From Conexibacter woesei DSM 14684 (lineage in GTDB: Bacteria; Actinomycetota; Thermoleophilia; Solirubrobacterales; Solirubrobacteraceae), in assembly GCF_000025265.1 (NCBI RefSeq), contig NC_013739.1, positions 5,318,001-5,382,000 on the forward strand: a stretch of 64,000 nucleotides of DNA, given 5' to 3'. This document shows positions 8,044 through 16,001 of the stretch, piece after piece. Position numbers and translations under genes: made by a program. The notes beneath the pieces were generated by a model. It saw nothing but the letters and a program-made list of their open reading frames with translations, ran no database searches and was not told where the DNA came from. Within the stretch, counting starts at the first letter, position 1. Each line of letters opens with the position of its first letter.

Positions 8044-9179
8044 GAGAGCGCGACCTCGACGAACGGCGCCGTGCACGGCTGCCCGCCGGCGACCCACATC
8101 CGCCGCGCGGTCACGTCCATCACCACCGACGCGAGCGTCTGCACGCGGTCGATCCAGTCGTGCTCGTCGCCCTCGCGGTGCGTGCAGACCGAGCCGGGCG
8201 CGTGCGCGTGCGAGGCGAGCGCCGCCATCGCCGCGGCGGGCGCGACGGCGCCGTCGGCGAGCAGGCGCAGCAGCTCGCCGCGCCGCACCGGGCTGTCGGC
8301 GATGCCGTCCGGCCCGGTCGCGAGGTCGTCGACGCCGGTGGGGTCGAGGAAGTGGTTGGTGTGGACGAGCAGCCCGCCGTCGGCCGCCACGACCCGCGTC
8401 CCGCGCGGCGTGATCTCCGCCGCGGCGACGCCCGCCGGCGTCGCGACCGTGTAGGTGGAAGAGGCCGTCACGGGCGTCTCGCGCGCCAGCGCAAGCGCGC
8501 CGTCGAGGTCGCGCGCGTGCTCCAGCAGCGCGCGCCCGAGCAGGTGGATCGGCAGGCCACCGAGGCCGCCGTCGTCGGCCGTCGCGAGGAAGTTCAGCGC
8601 GATCCCGACACCGGCGTCGTTGAGACCGAGCTTGGCGAGGATCCCCGCCTCGGTGAACGTGCAAAGCCAGCCGCCGCCGGGCAGGTCGATCCGCCACAGC
8701 AGGCGCGCGTCGCGCAGGTCGGGGTGGAAGTCCCAGTTCTGCGCGAGCAGCACGTGCCCGTCCACCCCGCGCGCGGACTCGGCGCCGATCGTGGAGCACT
8801 CGGCGAGCGGCCCGCGGTAGGCGCCGCGACCGCCCGGGGCGCAGGCGTAGCGGCCGCCGGCGATCAGCTCGGTGCGGGCGTTGACCGCCAGCAGCAGCTC
8901 GCGCTCGATCCCGGCGCCGTCGGCGATCCCCTCGATCTCCTCGGTCATCGCGGCGTGGCCGAGCGCGGCGAGCCGATCGCGCAGGGCGGCGCCGGCGCGC
9001 GCCAGGTCGGCGTCGCCGAGGCCGAAGTCGTGCGCGAGGATGCGGCGGTAGAAGGAGACCGTCGCGGCGACCGCGTCGGGCTGGGCGCGCCCGAGCGCGC
9101 GACCGCGGTCGTACGGCGCCGCCGGCGGTGAGCGGTGGGCGCGCACGCCCTCGACCACCCACGGCACGTGCGCGGTCAC
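8040..9179 (-). CDS. C45-family autoproteolytic acyltransferase/hydrolase
   Basis: A 379-residue protein resembling acyl-CoA:6-aminopenicillanate acyltransferase and related N-terminal-nucleophile amidases (peptidase family C45). The likely catalytic cysteine is in PLAECSTIGAE (about residue 124), followed by AQNWDFH, a family hallmark. The chain would mature by self-cleavage before that Cys. There is no signal peptide. The GTG start at 9179 overlaps the ROK regulator stop (GTGA). Neighbouring deacetylase and amino-sugar-like enzymes suggest removal of an N-acyl group from an imported compound. Substrate unknown. Confidence 0.82.
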   Translation of the reverse strand: MTAHVPWVVEGVRAHRSPPAAPYDRGRALGRAQPDAVAATVSFYRRILAHDFGLGDADLARAGAALRDRLAALGHAAMTEEIEGIADGAGIERELLLAVNARTELIAGGRYACAPGGRGAYRGPLAECSTIGAESARGVDGHVLLAQNWDFHPDLRDARLLWRIDLPGGGWLCTFTEAGILAKLGLNDAGVGIALNFLATADDGGLGGLPIHLLGRALLEHARDLDGALALARETPVTASSTYTVATPAGVAAAEITPRGTRVVAADGGLLVHTNHFLDPTGVDDLATGPDGIADSPVRRGELLRLLADGAVAPAAAMAALASHAHAPGSVCTHREGDEHDWIDRVQTLASVVMDVTARRMWVAGGQPCTAPFVEVALS

Positions 9180-10438
9180 GTGCCGCTCCGGCGGGCGGCG
9201 GCGACCCGCACGCCGGTCGTACGCTGCTCGAAGACCAGCTCGTGCGCGACGTCGAGCCCGGTCGCGATCGCGCCGAGCACGACCGCGTCCTCGCCGAGCA
9301 TCGTGTCGACGACGCGCGTGCGCAGCGGCGTGATCCGCTCCAGCTCGCGCTCGAGCGCGCCGCGCAACAGCTCGAAGTTCGTGCCGATCCCACCGCCGAG
9401 CACGACCAGCTGCGGATCGACGATCGCGGCGACGGCGGCGACGATCAGCGCCAGCCGCTCGCCCTCGCGCTCGACCGTCCGCAGCGCCAGCTCGTCGCCT
9501 CTGCGGGCGGCGGCGAAGATCTCCTTCGCCGTCTCGACACCGGTCATCCCCAGCTCGCGGGCGGAGCGCACGACGCCCTCCGCCGACAGCACGTCCTCGA
9601 CCATCCCGCGGACGCGGTCGGGCGGGCTGCCGGGATCGCCCGACAGCGGCAGGAAGCCGATCTCGCCGGCCATCCCGTGCGCACCGGCGTACAGCTCGCC
9701 GTCGAGCACGATGCCCATCCCGACGCCGGTCCCGAGCGTGATGAAGACGAACGTGTCCGCGTCGGCGCCGTGGCCGTAGGAGCGCTCGCCGAGCGCGGCG
9801 AGGTTGGCGTCGTTCTCGACCGCGAGGCTCGGCGAGAGCACCCGCCGCAGGTCCTCGACGAGCCCGCGCCGGCCCCAGCCGGGCAGGTTCGGCGCCAGCA
9901 GCATGCGGCCGCTGGCGGCATCGAACGTGCCGGGGCTGCCGACGACGGTGTGGACGATGTCGACCCACGCGAGGCCGGCCGCGTCGACCACCTCGCGCGC
10001 CAGCCGCTCGACCGCGCGCACGACCGAGGCGGCGCTGCGCGCGCCGTTGCGGGCGTCGCGTCGCGCGACGACGACGCCGGCCAGGTCGGCGACCGCGACG
10101 CGCACGAACTCGCGCCCGATGTCGACGCCGAGCACGAAGCCGGCGCGCGTCTCGGGCTCGTACACGACGGCGGCGCGACCGCGGGCGTGCGAGTGTCTGC
10201 CGGCCTCGCGCACGAGCCCGGCCGCCTCCAGCTTGCCGAGCGCGAGCGAGACTGTCGGCTTCGAGAGGCCGGTCTCGCGCGCCAGCTCCGGCCGCGACAT
10301 CGACCCCTCGCGTCGCAGCAGGTCGAGCAACGAGCGCTCGTTGATCGTCCGCAGCAGGCTCGGCGTGCCCGGCTGCTGCCCACCACCCGGGCGCGGGATC
10401 GCGCGTGCCGCTCTGTTGCCTTCGGGCCCCCTGCTCAT
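9176..10438 (-). CDS. ROK-family transcriptional repressor (NagC/XylR-like)
   Basis: A 420-residue regulator. Residues about 30-85 form a winged helix (SMSRPELARETGLSKPTVSL), and residues about 100-400 form a ROK sugar-sensing domain (GVDIG at about 103; ENDANLAALGE; GMAGEIGF). The sensor histidine of GEIGH is Phe and no CxCGxxGC zinc cluster is seen, so ligand sensing may differ from NagC. It leads the operon with the C45 and deacetylase genes and is divergent from the ROK kinase. Two candidate operators (7121-7139, 10566-10584) suggest it represses both the importer and the kinase/SIS genes. Confidence 0.9.
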   Translation of the reverse strand: MSRGPEGNRAARAIPRPGGGQQPGTPSLLRTINERSLLDLLRREGSMSRPELARETGLSKPTVSLALGKLEAAGLVREAGRHSHARGRAAVVYEPETRAGFVLGVDIGREFVRVAVADLAGVVVARRDARNGARSAASVVRAVERLAREVVDAAGLAWVDIVHTVVGSPGTFDAASGRMLLAPNLPGWGRRGLVEDLRRVLSPSLAVENDANLAALGERSYGHGADADTFVFITLGTGVGMGIVLDGELYAGAHGMAGEIGFLPLSGDPGSPPDRVRGMVEDVLSAEGVVRSARELGMTGVETAKEIFAAARRGDELALRTVEREGERLALIVAAVAAIVDPQLVVLGGGIGTNFELLRGALERELERITPLRTRVVDTMLGEDAVVLGAIATGLDVAHELVFEQRTTGVRVAAARRSGT

Positions 10439-10551
10439 CGGCCGTTGAGTCTAGGGCGGGACGGCGACGCGGTCGGCCGCGCCGCCGCGCGCAGGGCGCC
10501 GCAGCCGGGCCCGCGCCGGGCGCGCCGGCCCGGCTCGCGTTGACTGATCGA

Positions 10552-10588
10552 TTGACTCCGCATTTGTTAGAAAAGTATCCTCACAAGA
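10552..10588 (+). promoter_or_regulatory. Promoter with overlapping ROK operator before the ROK kinase gene
   Basis: TTGACT (10552-10557), an 18-base spacer and TATCCT (10576-10581) place the transcription start at about the ATG (10589). A second TTGACT lies at 10540. The 19-mer GTTAGAAAAGTATCCTCAC (10566-10584) matches GTTAGGAAAGTTTCCTAAC at 16 of 19 positions and covers the -10 box, a typical repressor placement. Confidence 0.6.
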
Positions 10589-11536
10589 ATGTCCTGGTCA
10601 ACCCCTCCCGGTTTCGTCCTCGGAATCGACTTCGGCGGCACGAAGATCGCGCTCGCCACCGTCGCGACCGACGACGGCCGCATCATCGACTCGGCGCTGC
10701 TGGAGACCGACGCCGCGCGCGGCGCCCCGCAGGCGGTCGAGCGCGCGCTCGCCGCCGCGCGCCGGCTGCTCGATCGCGGCGCTGCCGCGGTCGGCGCCGA
10801 GTGCGCCGCCGTCGGCGCCGTGAGCCCCGGCGTCGTCCTGCCCGATCGGATCGTGCTCGCCCCCAACGTCCCGGGCTGGGAGCAGCTGGCGCTGGAATCG
10901 CTGCTGCGCGACGGGCTCGGCGTCCCCCGCGCCGTCGTCGGGACCGACGTCAAGGCCGCGGGGCTGGCCGAGGCGCTGTGGGGCAGCCTGCGCGGCAGCG
11001 ACCCCGCGCTCTTCCTCAACCTCGGCACCGGCCTCGCCGCCGCGTTCGTCGCCGACGGCCGCGTGCTCGCGGGCGCGCACGGCGCCGCCGGCGAGCTCGG
11101 CTACAACGCCCGCGACCGCGCCGCCGCCGGCCCGCCGACGCTCGAGGAGGTCGCCGGCGGGCGCTCGATCGGCGAGCGCGGGGGCGCGCTCGCCGGCCGC
11201 CCGATGAGCGCCGCCGAGGCGTTCGCGAGCGAGCTGCCGCCGGTGCGCGCACTCGTCGAGGAGACGCTCGACGAGCTGTTCACCCACCTCGCGAACGCGA
11301 TCGTGCTGCTCGACCCCGCGCGCGTCGCGCTCGGCGGCGGGCTGCTCAGATCGGAGGCGCGGATCCTGCCGCCGCTGGCCGCGCGGCTGGCCGAGGTCGT
11401 CCCGTTCCCACCAGAGCTGGTGCGGGCGCGCTTCTCCGACGACGGCGCGCTGCTCGGCGCCGTCGCGCTCGCGCTCGGGGCGGTCGGCGTCGAGCTGGCG
11501 TCGGTGCCGCTGCCCGCCGGGGAGCGGGCCGCATGA
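10589..11536 (+). CDS. ROK-family sugar kinase
   Basis: A 315-residue ATP-dependent sugar kinase. The phosphate-binding GIDFGGTKIA is at residues 11-20, and the catalytic Asp is in VGTDVKAAGLAE (about residue 113). The usual GEIGH zinc motif reads GELGYN and the cysteine cluster is absent, so it is a zinc-less ROK member. It likely phosphorylates an amino sugar or sugar at C6, given the SIS-domain enzyme encoded directly downstream with an ATGA overlap. No Shine-Dalgarno is seen before ATG 10589, and the promoter geometry indicates a leaderless mRNA. Confidence 0.88.
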   Translation: MSWSTPPGFVLGIDFGGTKIALATVATDDGRIIDSALLETDAARGAPQAVERALAAARRLLDRGAAAVGAECAAVGAVSPGVVLPDRIVLAPNVPGWEQLALESLLRDGLGVPRAVVGTDVKAAGLAEALWGSLRGSDPALFLNLGTGLAAAFVADGRVLAGAHGAAGELGYNARDRAAAGPPTLEEVAGGRSIGERGGALAGRPMSAAEAFASELPPVRALVEETLDELFTHLANAIVLLDPARVALGGGLLRSEARILPPLAARLAEVVPFPPELVRARFSDDGALLGAVALALGAVGVELASVPLPAGERAA

Positions 11537-12570
11537 GCGCCGCCGGTTCGATCATGGCGGCCGAGATGGCCGAGCAGCCGGACGTGCTGGCGCGCTTCTC
11601 CGCGCGCTTCAGCGCCGAGGCGGCGCGTGTCGCGGCCGTCGTCCCGCGACCGCTCGCCGGCGTCGTCTTCGCCGCGCGCGGCTCCTCCGACCACGCCGCC
11701 GTCCACGGCCGCTACCTCGCGCAGCTCACGTCCGGGCGCCCCGCCGGCCTCGCGGCGCCGAGCCTCCACACGCGCTACGACGCCCGCACCGACTACTCCG
11801 GCCACCTCGTCGTCGCACTCAGCCAGTCGGGCGCGACGCCGGAGATCGTGACGCTGTGCGAGCGCGTCCGGGCCGGCGGCGCGCGCTGCGTCGCGATCGT
11901 CAACGACGTCGCGAGCCCGCTCGGCACCGCCGCCGACGTCGCGATCGGCCTCGGCGCCGGGCCGGAGCTGGCAGTCCCGGCGACCAAGACCGTCACCGCG
12001 CAGCTGCTCGCCGTGACCGCCGTCGCGGCGGCGCTCGGGCCGCTGCCGTTCGGGGCGGGAGCGGACCAAGCGCTCGCCGCGCTGCCGGCCGCCGTCGCCG
12101 CGGCGCTCGCCGATCCCGCGCCCGCCGAGCTGCTCGCCGCCCGCTGGCGCGACGCCGAGCGGATGGTCGTGACCGCCCGCGGCCTGCTCCAGGCGGTCGC
12201 GCTGGAAACGGCGCTGAAGGTGAAGGAGACGACCGGGATCCTCGCCGAAGGACTGTCGGCCGCCGACCTGCGCCACGGGCCGATCGCCGCCGTCGGCCCC
12301 GCCGTCGCGGTGCTCGGCTTCGACGCGGGCGGCCCGGCGTCCGGCGACCTGGAGGAGCTGGCGGACGTGGTCGCCGCGCGCGGCGCGGCGCTCGCGCGCT
12401 GCGCGCCGGACGCGGGCGCCGAGCTGCCGCTCCCGGGCGCTCTGCCGGAGCCGCTCGCGGCGATCGTCGCGACGGTGCGGGGCCAGCAGCTCGCGCGCTC
12501 GCTCGCGCTCGCGCGCGGCCTCGACCCCGACGCGCCGCCGTCGCTGTCGAAGGTGACCGCGACGTACTGA
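11533..12570 (+). CDS. SIS-domain sugar-phosphate isomerase/deaminase (AgaS/GlmS-C-like)
   Basis: A 345-residue protein with two SIS domains, like the isomerase half of glucosamine-6-phosphate synthase. Signatures are ARGSSDHAA (about residue 46), SQSGATPE (about 97) and AEGLSAADLRHGP (about 238). No glutaminase domain is attached, so it probably runs as an aminosugar-phosphate deaminase/isomerase, the step after the kinase. It overlaps the kinase by four bases. The predicted route is import, deacylation, phosphorylation, then deamination to a ketose phosphate. Confidence 0.85.
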   Translation: MSAAGSIMAAEMAEQPDVLARFSARFSAEAARVAAVVPRPLAGVVFAARGSSDHAAVHGRYLAQLTSGRPAGLAAPSLHTRYDARTDYSGHLVVALSQSGATPEIVTLCERVRAGGARCVAIVNDVASPLGTAADVAIGLGAGPELAVPATKTVTAQLLAVTAVAAALGPLPFGAGADQALAALPAAVAAALADPAPAELLAARWRDAERMVVTARGLLQAVALETALKVKETTGILAEGLSAADLRHGPIAAVGPAVAVLGFDAGGPASGDLEELADVVAARGAALARCAPDAGAELPLPGALPEPLAAIVATVRGQQLARSLALARGLDPDAPPSLSKVTATY

Positions 12571-12638
12571 GCGCCCGCGGCCGCCGCCGCCACCCGCCCA
12601 CGGTCCCCCGGCCCGGCGCGCGCGGGTATCCTGGCCAG

Positions 12639-13712
12639 GTGAGCATCACTCGACACCTCGACGACGTCCGCGACCAGCGCATCGCCCATGTCGTCCCGCT
12701 CGTGACGCCCGCGCTGATGCTCCACCAGCTCCCGCTGACGGACGCCCAGGCGGAGGTCGTCGTCCGCGGGCGCGGCGACGCCGCGCGCATCCTCGACGGC
12801 GCCGACGACCGGCTGCTCGTCGTCGTCGGGCCGTGCTCGGTGCACGATCCCGACGCGGCGCTGGAGTACGCCCGCCGGCTCGCCCCGGTCGCCGCCGAGC
12901 ACAAGCAGGACCTGTGCGTCGCGATGCGCGTCTACTTCGAGAAGCCGCGCACGACGACCGGCTGGAAGGGCCTGATCAACGACCCGCACCTCGACGGTTC
13001 CAACGACGTCAACACCGGCCTGCGGATGGCGCGCAGACTGCTGCTGCAGGTGCTGGAGCTGGGGCTCCCGGTCGGCTGCGAGTTCCTCGACCCGATCATC
13101 CCGCAGTACATCGCCGACACCGTCGCCTGGGGCGCGATCGGCGCGCGCACGACCGAGAGCCAGACGCACCGCCAGCTCGCCTCGGGCCTGTCGATGCCGG
13201 TCGGCTTCAAGAACCGCACGGACGGCAACGTCGGCGTCGCGGTCGACGCCGTCCGCGCCGGCGCCGCGCCACACACCTTCGCCGGCGTCGACGTGACCGG
13301 AACGCCGGCCGTCTTCACCACGCGCGGCAACCCGGACTGCCACATCATCCTGCGCGGCGGGCGCGGCATGACGAACTACGGGCCGGCGCAGGTCGCCGAG
13401 GCGCTGTCGGCGATGCACGCCGCCGGCCTGCGCGAGCGCGTCATCGTCGACGCCTCGCACGACAACAGCGGCAAGGACCACGAGCGCCAGCCGCTCGTGG
13501 CGCAGGCGCTGGCCGAGCAGGTCGCGGGCGGCGACAGAGCGCTCGTCGGCGTGATGCTGGAGTCGTTCCTCGTCGCCGGCAGCCAGAGCCTCGGCGACGG
13601 CAAGGACCTCACGTACGGCCAGTCGATCACGGACAAGTGCATCGACTGGGAGACGACGGTCGACGTGCTCGCCGGCCTCGCCGCCGCGGCGAGAGCGCGC
13701 CGCACCGCCTGA
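12639..13712 (+). CDS. 3-deoxy-7-phosphoheptulonate synthase, class I (AroF/G/H type)
   Basis: A 357-residue DAHP synthase that condenses phosphoenolpyruvate with erythrose 4-phosphate, the first shikimate-pathway step. The motifs GPCSVHDP, KPRTTTGWKG, GARTTESQTHR, GFKNRTDG and VDASHDNSGK are all intact and the length is normal for the AroG family. The N-terminal region that carries feedback-control residues is present. The GTG start at 12639 is six bases after TATCCT (12627-12632), so it is probably leaderless. It stands alone between the SIS gene and the lipoate-ligase-like gene. Confidence 0.95.
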   Translation: MSITRHLDDVRDQRIAHVVPLVTPALMLHQLPLTDAQAEVVVRGRGDAARILDGADDRLLVVVGPCSVHDPDAALEYARRLAPVAAEHKQDLCVAMRVYFEKPRTTTGWKGLINDPHLDGSNDVNTGLRMARRLLLQVLELGLPVGCEFLDPIIPQYIADTVAWGAIGARTTESQTHRQLASGLSMPVGFKNRTDGNVGVAVDAVRAGAAPHTFAGVDVTGTPAVFTTRGNPDCHIILRGGRGMTNYGPAQVAEALSAMHAAGLRERVIVDASHDNSGKDHERQPLVAQALAEQVAGGDRALVGVMLESFLVAGSQSLGDGKDLTYGQSITDKCIDWETTVDVLAGLAAAARARRTA

Positions 13713-13743
13713 CGCCGGCGCCGGTCGACGCGACCACCGCGCC

Positions 13744-14481
13744 GTGCAGCTGCTGACCGTCTCGCTTTCCGACGACCCCGTGCTCGACGTGGCGGTCGGT
13801 GCGGGGCTGCTGGAGGTCGCCGCGACCGATCGCGCGACGCCGCCCGTCTTCCGCATCGACCGTCCGGCGCCGACGCTCTCGTTCGGCCGGCTCGACCGGA
13901 TCCGGCCCGGCTTCGCGGCGGCGGTGGAGGCGGCGCGGGCACGCGGGTTCGAGCCGACGCTGCGGGTCGGCGGCGGCCGCGCCGCCGCGATCCACGAGGG
14001 CGCGCTCTCGTTCGGGATCGCGCAGCCCGACGACGGCTCGATCACGACGACCGATCGCTTCACGTGGCTGGCGGAGCTGGTGCGGGGGGCGCTGGCACGC
14101 GTCGGCGTGGCCGCGGAGCGGGGGCAGCTGCCCGACGAGTATTGCCCCGGCGACTGGAGCCTGCACGCCGGCGGCGTCAAGCTCGCCGGCCTCTCGCAGC
14201 GCGTGAAGAAGGACGCGACCTGGACCGAGGGCCTGCTGCTGGTGACCGGCGGCGACCGCGCGCGCGAGGTGCTGACCGCCGTCCACGCGGCGCTCCAGCT
14301 GCCGCTCGACCCGGCGACAGTCGGCGCGGTCGAGGACGTCGCCGCCGGCACGACGGTCGACGCCGTCGCCGCCGCGCTGCGCGACGAGCTGACCGCGCGG
14401 GGCCCGGTGGCGGAGATCCCGCTCTCGTCCGCCGCCCTCGCCGCCGCCGAGCGCCTGCGCGAGCGGCATGCGGTGGAGTGA
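13744..14481 (+). CDS. Lipoate-protein ligase A / octanoyltransferase-like protein
   Basis: A 245-residue protein with the BPL/LplA/LipB catalytic fold. It shows the substrate loop RVGGGRAAAIHEG (about residue 76) and the lysine motif GVKLAGLSQRVKKDATW (about 144-160), whose Lys activates the acyl-adenylate. Such enzymes attach lipoate or octanoate to 2-oxoacid dehydrogenase subunits. The usual RRxGGGxVxH is weakened to RVGGGRAAAIH, so an acyltransferase with another acceptor is possible. GTG at 13744 is 31 bases after the DAHP synthase stop. Confidence 0.75.
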   Translation: MQLLTVSLSDDPVLDVAVGAGLLEVAATDRATPPVFRIDRPAPTLSFGRLDRIRPGFAAAVEAARARGFEPTLRVGGGRAAAIHEGALSFGIAQPDDGSITTTDRFTWLAELVRGALARVGVAAERGQLPDEYCPGDWSLHAGGVKLAGLSQRVKKDATWTEGLLLVTGGDRAREVLTAVHAALQLPLDPATVGAVEDVAAGTTVDAVAAALRDELTARGPVAEIPLSSAALAAAERLRERHAVE

Positions 14482-14501
14482 GCCGGGCGCCGACCGCGCC
14501 G

Positions 14502-15143
14502 CTACTCGTCGCGCGGCGGCGGGCGGAAGACGATCCGCTTCAGCTCGCCGATCGTCGGGCCGCTGAGCCGCAGGGCGGTGTGGAAGCCCTCGTCGCCCAG
14601 CTCGCCGCTGTCGAGCCGGCGGCGCAGCTCGTTGAGCGCGGGACGGTCGTCGTCGGAGACCTGGTCGCGCGCGACCTCGATCAGGATCGCGTGGCGCGGG
14701 CGGCGGAACTGGGCGGCCATGCGGACCCAGTGGTCGCGCTCCTCCCACTCCAGCGTGTCCGCCGCGATCACGACCGACTCACCGGCCTCGAAGCGCTTGT
14801 GCGCCGCGGCGTCGAGCAGCTGCACGGCGCGCTCCTCGACCTGCTCCTCGGGGACGCGGCCGGCGAGCAGCCCGCGGACCTTGTCGAGCCCGAGGACGGC
14901 GGCCTGGTCCTCCAGCAGCGTGCGTCTCGCGAAGCGGTCGCGCTCGGCGGCGGCCGGCGACAGGATCATCACGAGGCTGCCCGGCGTGTAGCGCATGCGG
15001 TCGGTCGGCGACAGCACATGGCAACGGACCGTCACGTCGGCCGGACGGCTGGGAGCGCCGTCACGGCGGGGACGATCGGAGGACCAACCGCCCCGTTCGT
15101 CGTCGGAGAACTTGACGCTGCGCGTGGGCGGAGGATTGGTCAT
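14502..15143 (-). CDS. P-loop kinase-like protein (AAA_33/Pnkp fold) with degenerate Walker A
   Basis: A 213-residue protein (start 15143; an ATG at 15152 would add three residues). Residues about 50-70 occupy the place of a P-loop, GSLVMILSP, but the GxxGxGKS/T loop is replaced by AAAERDRF, with no Lys-Ser/Thr. Downstream, VVIAADTLEWEERDHWVRM, IEVARDQVS and the 'LRRRLDSGELGDEGF' region resemble the lid and nucleobase parts of polynucleotide-kinase-like AAA_33 proteins. This suggests an inactive or repurposed kinase. Function unknown. It is convergent with the lipoate-ligase-like gene and co-directional with the cold-shock gene beyond a terminator. Confidence 0.7.
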   Translation of the reverse strand: MTNPPPTRSVKFSDDERGGWSSDRPRRDGAPSRPADVTVRCHVLSPTDRMRYTPGSLVMILSPAAAERDRFARRTLLEDQAAVLGLDKVRGLLAGRVPEEQVEERAVQLLDAAAHKRFEAGESVVIAADTLEWEERDHWVRMAAQFRRPRHAILIEVARDQVSDDDRPALNELRRRLDSGELGDEGFHTALRLSGPTIGELKRIVFRPPPRDE

Positions 15144-15180
15144 GCACTCCATGATGGCGCAGTGCAGCCGCAGAAACGAG

Positions 15181-15205
15181 CGAGGCCCGCCGGTGGCGGG
15201 CCTCG
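15181..15205 (-). terminator. Intrinsic terminator of the cold-shock gene
   Basis: An 11-bp perfect GC stem (15181-15191 with 15195-15205) and 3-base loop lies 29 bases after the cspA-like stop. On the transcribed strand it is followed by a T-containing stretch (TCGTTTCT). Confidence 0.8.
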
Positions 15206-15234
15206 AAAGACACAGTCGTGTGAGCTCAGCGCTC

Positions 15235-15438
15235 TCAGATCTGCTGGACGTTGACCGCCTTGGGGCCCTTCGGGCCGGGCTCGGAGTCGTACGAGACCTT
15301 CGCGCCCTCGGGCAGCGAGCGGTAGCCGTCGCTGATGATGCCGGTGTGATGGACGAAGAGGTCCTTCGACTGGTCATCAGGGGTGATGAAGCCGAAGCCC
15401 TTGTCGTCGCTGAACCACTTGACGGTTCCTGTAGCCAT
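15235..15438 (-). CDS. Cold-shock protein (CspA family)
   Basis: A 67-residue single cold-shock domain that binds single-stranded RNA/DNA and acts as an RNA chaperone. RNP1 is KGFGFITP (residues 13-20) and RNP2 is LFVHHTGI (27-34); the N-terminal TGTVKWF is canonical. ATG 15438 has GGAGGA nine bases upstream. The transcript has a leader of roughly 110 bases, as is usual for cold-shock mRNAs. Confidence 0.97.
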   Translation of the reverse strand: MATGTVKWFSDDKGFGFITPDDQSKDLFVHHTGIISDGYRSLPEGAKVSYDSEPGPKGPKAVNVQQI

Positions 15439-15553
15439 TGTTCCGTGTCCTCCACGGGGTTTTCGTGTGCTGCGAACGCGGAGGTGCTAGATGCAACGAC
15501 TACGAGCGCTGACACTACTTTGCCGGATCGAACGATCCAGCTCGAATAGCGTG

Positions 15554-15581
15554 ACAGTAGCAGCCGGAGAGAAGACTGCAA
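15554..15581 (-). promoter_or_regulatory. Promoter of the cold-shock gene
   Basis: Reverse strand: TTGCAG (15581-15576), 16-base spacer, TACTGT (15559-15554). Transcription from about 15547 gives a leader of about 110 bases that contains a small hairpin, GGATCG-AA-CGATCC (15525-15538). Confidence 0.65.
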
Positions 15582-15629
15582 GTCACCAGGTCGTGAACGG
15601 GACCGATTCCCGTTCCCCGAGGTCTCGGA

Positions 15630-16001
15630 TCAGGACGCGACGCGCGCGATCACCTCGATCTCGAACTTCAGGTAGTCGTGCGCGAGGCCGACGACGACCG
15701 TCGAGCGCGGCGCGTACGGCTGCGGCATCAGCTCGGCGTAGACGCGGTTCATCTCCGCGAAGTCGCTCGCGTCGGTGAGGAAGACGACGGTCTTGACGAC
15801 CGTCGCGAGCGAGCCGCCCGCCGCCTCCAGCACGTACTCGAGGTTCGCGATCGTCGCGCGCACCTGGCCCTCGAGGTCGGCCGGCGTCTCGCCGCTGACG
15901 CGGTCGCGGCCGACCTGGCCGGAGGTGTAGATCGTGCCGTCGACGACGGTCGCGGCGTTGAGGGGCGCGGCGCTGAGGCCGGGCAGCTCGATCGTCTTCA
16001 T
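15630..16001 (-). CDS. RidA family protein (reactive imine/enamine deaminase)
   Basis: A 123-residue YjgF/YER057c/UK114-type protein that hydrolyses reactive 2-aminoacrylate-like enamines/imines. Typical segments are YTSGQVGRD (about residue 26), VVKTVVFLTD (about 67) and RSTVVVGLAHD (about 97), where Arg contacts the substrate carboxylate. It is the last gene of the 14-gene operon, with an ATGA overlap to the RraA-like gene. Its presence suggests the pathway makes an enamine/imine intermediate. Confidence 0.9.
   Translation of the reverse strand: MKTIELPGLSAAPLNAATVVDGTIYTSGQVGRDRVSGETPADLEGQVRATIANLEYVLEAAGGSLATVVKTVVFLTDASDFAEMNRVYAELMPQPYAPRSTVVVGLAHDYLKFEIEVIARVAS

Noticed and set aside
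15525-15538. Hairpin in the cold-shock leader as a riboswitch
   Set aside because: Only a 6-bp stem with a 2-base loop; cold-shock leaders commonly fold, and no ligand-binding core is visible.
14502-15581. Longer protein starting at 15581 for the P-loop-like gene
   Set aside because: It would run antisense-free but in another frame through the cold-shock gene and its terminator; the ATG at 15143 begins the conserved part.
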